Positions 60,601-64,000 of a stretch of 64,000 nt of DNA are shown piece by piece. This stretch comes from Pelecanus crispus. Its lineage: Eukaryota > Chordata > Aves > Pelecaniformes > Pelecanidae. The notes under the pieces are model-generated. The model worked only from the letters and a program-made list of their open reading frames with translations, ran no database searches and had not been told where the DNA came from. The DNA is taken from assembly GCF_030463565.1 (NCBI RefSeq), contig NC_134654.1:17492702-17556701 (forward strand). Reading direction: 5' to 3'. Numbering within the stretch: position 1 is the first letter of the stretch; the number at the start of each line of letters is the position of its first letter. Made by a program: the position numbers and the translations under genes.

Positions 60601-63200
60601 ACAAGGGACTCCTAGACCCCCATCCACAGCACATTCCAATGCTGTTCATACAATGCTTTGATACCTTTCCATTGCTGGGAGCTGGATTGGGCTCAGGGGT
60701 TTCGAGGCACAGCTCCCACTCCCAAGCCCGGGCCAGGGAACGCACCAGCACAGCTGAACTGGCCCTGCTCAATCAAGCAGCACACAGCTCAGTGCAATCA
60801 CCTCTGCTGCAAAAGAGTAAGCCCTCAAATCTCCCAGAGCCCCCCCTTAGGCACCAAAGCTGAGTGCACTCACGTCCAGAGCACCAGTGACTTGTCCGGA
60901 TTTAGCTGGCATAGCAGAACGTGGCTTTCTGATTCCCGCAGGGCACTGCGCAGAGCCTTGCCCTCCTGAATGCACATGCAATGGCCAGCATTTCTGGGGC
61001 TTGCTCTGGTCCCAGCCGTCCTCCGCACTGACTCCCCGCGGCACTGACAGCTCCCTGTGCTCTCTCCTGAAGGTGTGCGGGGCGTTTCTCTCCTCCGACT
61101 GGAGTGAAAGGAAAAAGAATGGGGCGACATCAGGCTTTTTTGGGACAGGGGAGTGCTTTGTGTTCACTGTAAGTCACATTTTATTTCTGGGTTTATGCTT
61201 ATGCGTTTGTCTGTTAATTACTTTTTCCTTTACCCCTCTGACAACTCAGGGCATGTGGCAAGGAGCTGCTTCCTTACCATGGTCCCACAGCTGCCCCTTA
61301 GCTCTGGCAGGAGGCAGCAGCACAGAAATTGCTGTGCTGGATCAGAGCAAACAGAGAACGAACTCCTGCATTGGGTGAGCCGGCTTGTCCCAAGTCGCCG
61401 AGGCAACGTGCAATAACTGCAAGTGGGTCTTGGAGCTCCTGGGATGACAGCAGGGCAGCATGCATGGCAGGGTGGGTTTCTGTCCTGTTTGCTCAGGGCA
61501 GCTCTTGCATGGAGCATTCCCAAATCAGCCCCAGCATCTGTGCAGAGGGAGCAGGCTGAGTTGGTCCAAGAGATCCTGGGGGCAAAGTCCAGCATCCATC
61601 TGGTATCTCACCAGCGTCCATCCAGAATCCTCCCAGCAATGTGGGCAGTGCAGGTTTACCCATCTCCAGCAGCACCTGGCAAAGACAAAAACAACTTCTC
61701 AGCCACAGCCACCTCCAGAGCAGCCCTGGCACTACCAGGATGCCTTGTCCCTTCCCTGCCCCAGGTCTGGACCTGGCACACAGCATTTGGCCCCCGACCC
61801 ACCTGGCCAGGCAGCACCATCTTCCCCCAGCAACGGAGAGATGCCCCAAGGGACAGGGCTCACCACCTTTCTCCTGCTTTCCAGGTGCACCCCGAGACAG
61901 AGAGGTATGAGTGGGTGTTCATCAAGAAGCCAGAGCTGGCCAAAGCCGTGCCGCGCTCACGCCAGCGGTCACCTTCCCCCTCTCCCGCGTCCCTCCTCAG
62001 CTCCTCCCCGGACAGCTGCGGCACCAGCTCAAACCGTCTCACCGTGCCCATGCCACAGCGGAAAGGACGTCTCTCCCCGTTTCTGGCCATCAGGCATTTC
62101 CTTTTGCCTTCCAAAACAGCCTCCATGTTCATGTCCGGGTCACAGGAAGGGATCATTATCGGTAATTACCGAATGGTGGGCACTCACCCACCAACACACT
62201 GCTGCTTTGGCTGAAAAGGGCTCTACTCCAGGTTAAAATCTGAGCTGCCTGTAGAGGCAAAGACGTCCTGGTTTAGAATATGAACTTAAAGTCAGGAGAG
62301 ATTAAGTCATCCCCCTCTGCCTCAAATTGGCAGGAGAGCGCAAAGCTGCACAAGGGCAAGGACGCTCCTTCTGAGAACCCCAGAGGGGCTCTGCCAGCCA
62401 AAGGGAAGCGCCATAGCCCAAACCTCCCGGTGAGGTTTGCACCCTTGGGGCTGGCATGTCCTTTCCCAGCTCTTCCCTCTGCTTTGTGTGGGATGGAGAG
62501 GAGATGCAGAGGGGGATCAGCCCAAGGAAGGGCTGGGTGCGGTCACCTGGAGCAGACACACCAGCTGCCTGCCTGCGCTGCCGTCTGCTGTGTCAGGCTT
62601 GGGCACGGGGGTTGAATCTTTGTGCCCCACCACCGCCGGGGTGGGCTCGGCAGAGGACTGCAGCAAGTCAGAAATGCCTGCAGCGCAGCCTCTTCCTCCC
62701 TTTCAGCACTCAGGAGCAGGATCAGGGCAAGCCTGGCTGCGGGGATGCAAGGAGCTTTCCTCGTTCTCCATGCAGCTCTCCAAGCAGTTTAATAATTCAG
62801 CTTGTGCTACCAGGGCAACCTCTCACACTGGCTGCCCTGCAGATAGCTCTCTGGGAGCTCTGCATCCACGCTGACATCCCGATTAGCAGAGAAGGCAGCT
62901 CAGGGCATCCACAGCCCAGCTCTGCGCTGTGGCCAAAGGACAGAAAGCTGGGAGGTGGGCACAGTCCTGAGAGACCTCATCAGCTGGGCCAGTGTCCCTG
63001 CCTGAGCAGCAACCAGGGGAGAGCAGATCCTGACTGTCTTGCTTGCTTTTCCAGGTGGAGGGGGAGGCCAAGCTCTGTCCCTCGATGCCAACCTGCTCTG
63101 GGGGCGCACGGAGCACTGTGAGACCTTCGACAACCCTCCCCTCTGCCAGGAGAACTTCAAGGTGCAGCTCTTGGAAGTGTGGGGCTTTCAGAACACCTAG
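56598..63200 (+). CDS. TBC-TLDc protein, TBC1D24-like paralogue (first exon not found)
   Basis: Six exons (56,598-57,633, 57,927-58,085, 59,549-59,612, 61,073-61,168, 61,885-62,161, 63,055-63,200) join in frame with GT-AG borders and end in TAG. They encode about 591 residues, against roughly 559 for human TBC1D24. A TBC domain occupies about the first half ([20 protein letters not shown] to [18 protein letters not shown]) and a TLDc domain the rest ([28 protein letters not shown], final EVWGFQNT). Identity to human TBC1D24 is about 55% over the TBC domain by eye, too low for the orthologue, so this is a paralogue. The Arg- and Gln-finger motifs (IxxDxxR, YxQ) are absent as in TBC1D24, so Rab-GAP catalysis is unlikely. 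Basic residues in ELKKLAR and KVLYR, linked to phosphoinositide binding in the family, are kept. TBC1D24 acts in synaptic vesicle traffic; the role here is inferred. Confidence 0.92.
57634..57926 (+). other. TBC1D24-like intron a-b
   Basis: Introns of 293 bp here. In human TBC1D24 a tiny six-residue alternative exon lies at about this place; I see no clear counterpart. Confidence 0.8.
57927..58085 (+). CDS. TBC1D24-like exon b (start of TLDc)
   Basis: This 159-bp exon (acceptor CTCACGCAG, donor GTAAAG) completes Arg and encodes [20 protein letters not shown], then [20 protein letters not shown] and [12 protein letters not shown], the start of the TLDc domain. It matches the VHLAVHAENF...IWSWVPERF stretch of TBC1D24. 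Confidence 0.94.
58086..59548 (+). other. TBC1D24-like intron b-c
   Basis: A 1.5-kb intron in GC-rich DNA. No repeat or second gene is recognised. Confidence 0.8.
59549..59612 (+). CDS. TBC1D24-like exon c
   Basis: This 64-bp exon (acceptor CTCTGCAG, donor GTAAGT) encodes [20 protein letters not shown] and GE. It is the TLDc strand that in TBC1D24 reads RFYFQCEGHEPTLLLIKTT. Confidence 0.94.
59613..61072 (+). other. TBC1D24-like intron c-d
   Basis: A 1.5-kb intron, AT-richer in its middle (59,880-60,240). Nothing further is recognised. Confidence 0.8.
61073..61168 (+). CDS. TBC1D24-like exon d
   Basis: This 96-bp exon (acceptor CTCCTGAAG, donor GTAAGT) encodes [20 protein letters not shown] and [23 protein letters not shown] is a hallmark of the TLDc domain. 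Confidence 0.95.
61169..61884 (+). other. TBC1D24-like intron d-e
   Basis: A 716-bp intron. An open frame runs through its last part into exon e, but the acceptor at 61,884 and homology set the exon start. Confidence 0.8.
61885..62161 (+). CDS. TBC1D24-like exon e
   Basis: This 277-bp exon (acceptor GCTTTCCAG, donor GTAATT) encodes [20 protein letters not shown], a Ser/Pro-rich spacer ([18 protein letters not shown]), then [20 protein letters not shown] and [12 protein letters not shown]. The spacer is variable in the family; the blocks on both sides are conserved. Confidence 0.94.
62162..63054 (+). other. TBC1D24-like intron e-f
   Basis: An 893-bp intron. No repeat or second gene is recognised. 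Confidence 0.8.
63055..63200 (+). CDS. TBC1D24-like last coding exon f
   Basis: This 146-bp exon (acceptor GCTTTTCCAG) encodes [20 protein letters not shown], then [20 protein letters not shown] and VWGFQNT, and ends in TAG at 63,198. It matches the closing TLDc strands of TBC1D24. Confidence 0.95.
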
Positions 63201-64000
63201 GTCCCCTGGGGGACAGCCCCTCACTGCGCCGCCCACGGAGATGGGGACCCCTCAGCACACCAGCTGCCACCCCAGCCTGCCTGCTGCGGTCTCTGCCGGC
63301 AGCGCCGCAGGCACCTCCACTCGCCACCCTCCCCTCCACAGTCAGCCGTCATGGTGGTGTGGAGAGAGGGCAATGCAATGCCAAGAACAGGACTGCGAGC
63401 GCTGCCTTCGGGGACATCTGAGGTCCACTCCCACAGCTTAGGCCCAGCCTGCTCCATCCAGTCTGTCCCAGTTTAGGATGCTGGAGGGGAGGTGAGACAG
63501 TCCAGTGTTTCTCACACCTCCCTGGCCTGATTGCAGCTTGGGACTCAACAGCGGTACCACAGCACAGGCAGGCTTTGTAGGAATTTTGAGCCTAGGCAAA
63601 ACCCCACACCGAGGTACAAAGCTTACCAGGAACACTCTCAGCCCCCACTTCCCTGTGGTCCCAAGCCCAGTGCCACCCTTCAAGCCATACGCAGAATTCT
63701 GTAGCCTCTGTGGGTTACCAGGACTCCCCCGGGATCACGCACTGATCACCATCCGACACAGTGCGAGAGGCTCTTTTTGTCCATGGCTGAAACTGCTGAT
63801 CAGCGATTAGCAAAGTCCTACCTGGTGCTTATATACCAGCAGCCAACAAGAACCCCCCAGCTGTGTACCCGCCTTGTCATTTTTGTATGACACTGAAGAT
63901 CTATATTCACCGCAAAGGGCTGACGTAAGACTGCGAGCAGTGAATACATATGAGCCTTAACCAACTTGCCCTGCCTACCCTGGGGTCAGGACAACAGGAG
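63201..64000 (+). other. Presumed 3' UTR and downstream DNA of the TBC1D24-like gene
   Basis: This follows the TAG stop. I see no AATAAA or ATTAAA up to the window edge, so the transcript end is unknown. Short ORFs here have no recognisable family. Confidence 0.5.

Overview
This window is nuclear DNA of a bird. The evidence is several CR1 LINE relics (the dominant avian retroposon), a solo endogenous-retrovirus LTR of avian type, and two spliced vertebrate genes with large introns and GT-AG junctions. I cannot name the species; the CR1 and LTR types suggest a neoavian rather than a specific clade.

Region 1 (1-44,554, minus strand) is the 5' two thirds of STX8, syntaxin 8, an endosomal Qc-SNARE. 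Six coding exons can be joined without a frame break: 44,538-44,554, 43,872-43,971, 40,193-40,287, 38,364-38,474, 28,362-28,486 and 26,755-26,847. They give residues 1-180 plus the first base of codon 181, with the same residue numbering as the human protein as I remember it. The rest of the SNARE motif and the tail anchor must be encoded beyond the left edge, because I found no further exon in the 26.7 kb of intron 6 shown. That intron holds a 1,132-bp solo LTR with a perfect 5-bp target duplication (13,812-14,953), a three-layer cluster of CR1/L3-like relics (18.7-20.2 kb) and one more CR1 tail (21.15 kb).

Region 2 (about 44,150-49,382) is a CpG-rich STX8 promoter that runs, within about 135 bp of the start codon, into a 4.7-kb minisatellite. 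The units are 51 bp with 44- and 43-bp variants, and they are organised in higher-order repeats of 299 bp (5x51+44) and about 0.9-1.06 kb. The array is about 71% GC, G-rich on the plus strand, carries about 7 CpG per unit, and is open in several reading frames on both strands, giving spurious ORFs of up to 913 codons.

Region 3 (49.4-56.6 kb) is intergenic. It has two CR1 copies (the second with an open reverse-transcriptase C-terminus), a 337-bp polypyrimidine tract and GC-rich DNA with a few AT-rich islands that could be regulatory.

Region 4 (56,598-63,200, plus strand) is a TBC-TLDc gene, a paralogue of TBC1D24. Six coding exons were joined in frame to a stop codon; the upstream exon carrying the start codon was not found. 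The catalytic finger motifs of active Rab-GAP TBC domains are missing, as in TBC1D24 itself. STX8 and this gene point away from each other. In human the gene divergent from STX8 is CFAP52 (from memory), which I do not see here. Both proteins belong to membrane and vesicle traffic, but nothing in the sequence shows that they act together.
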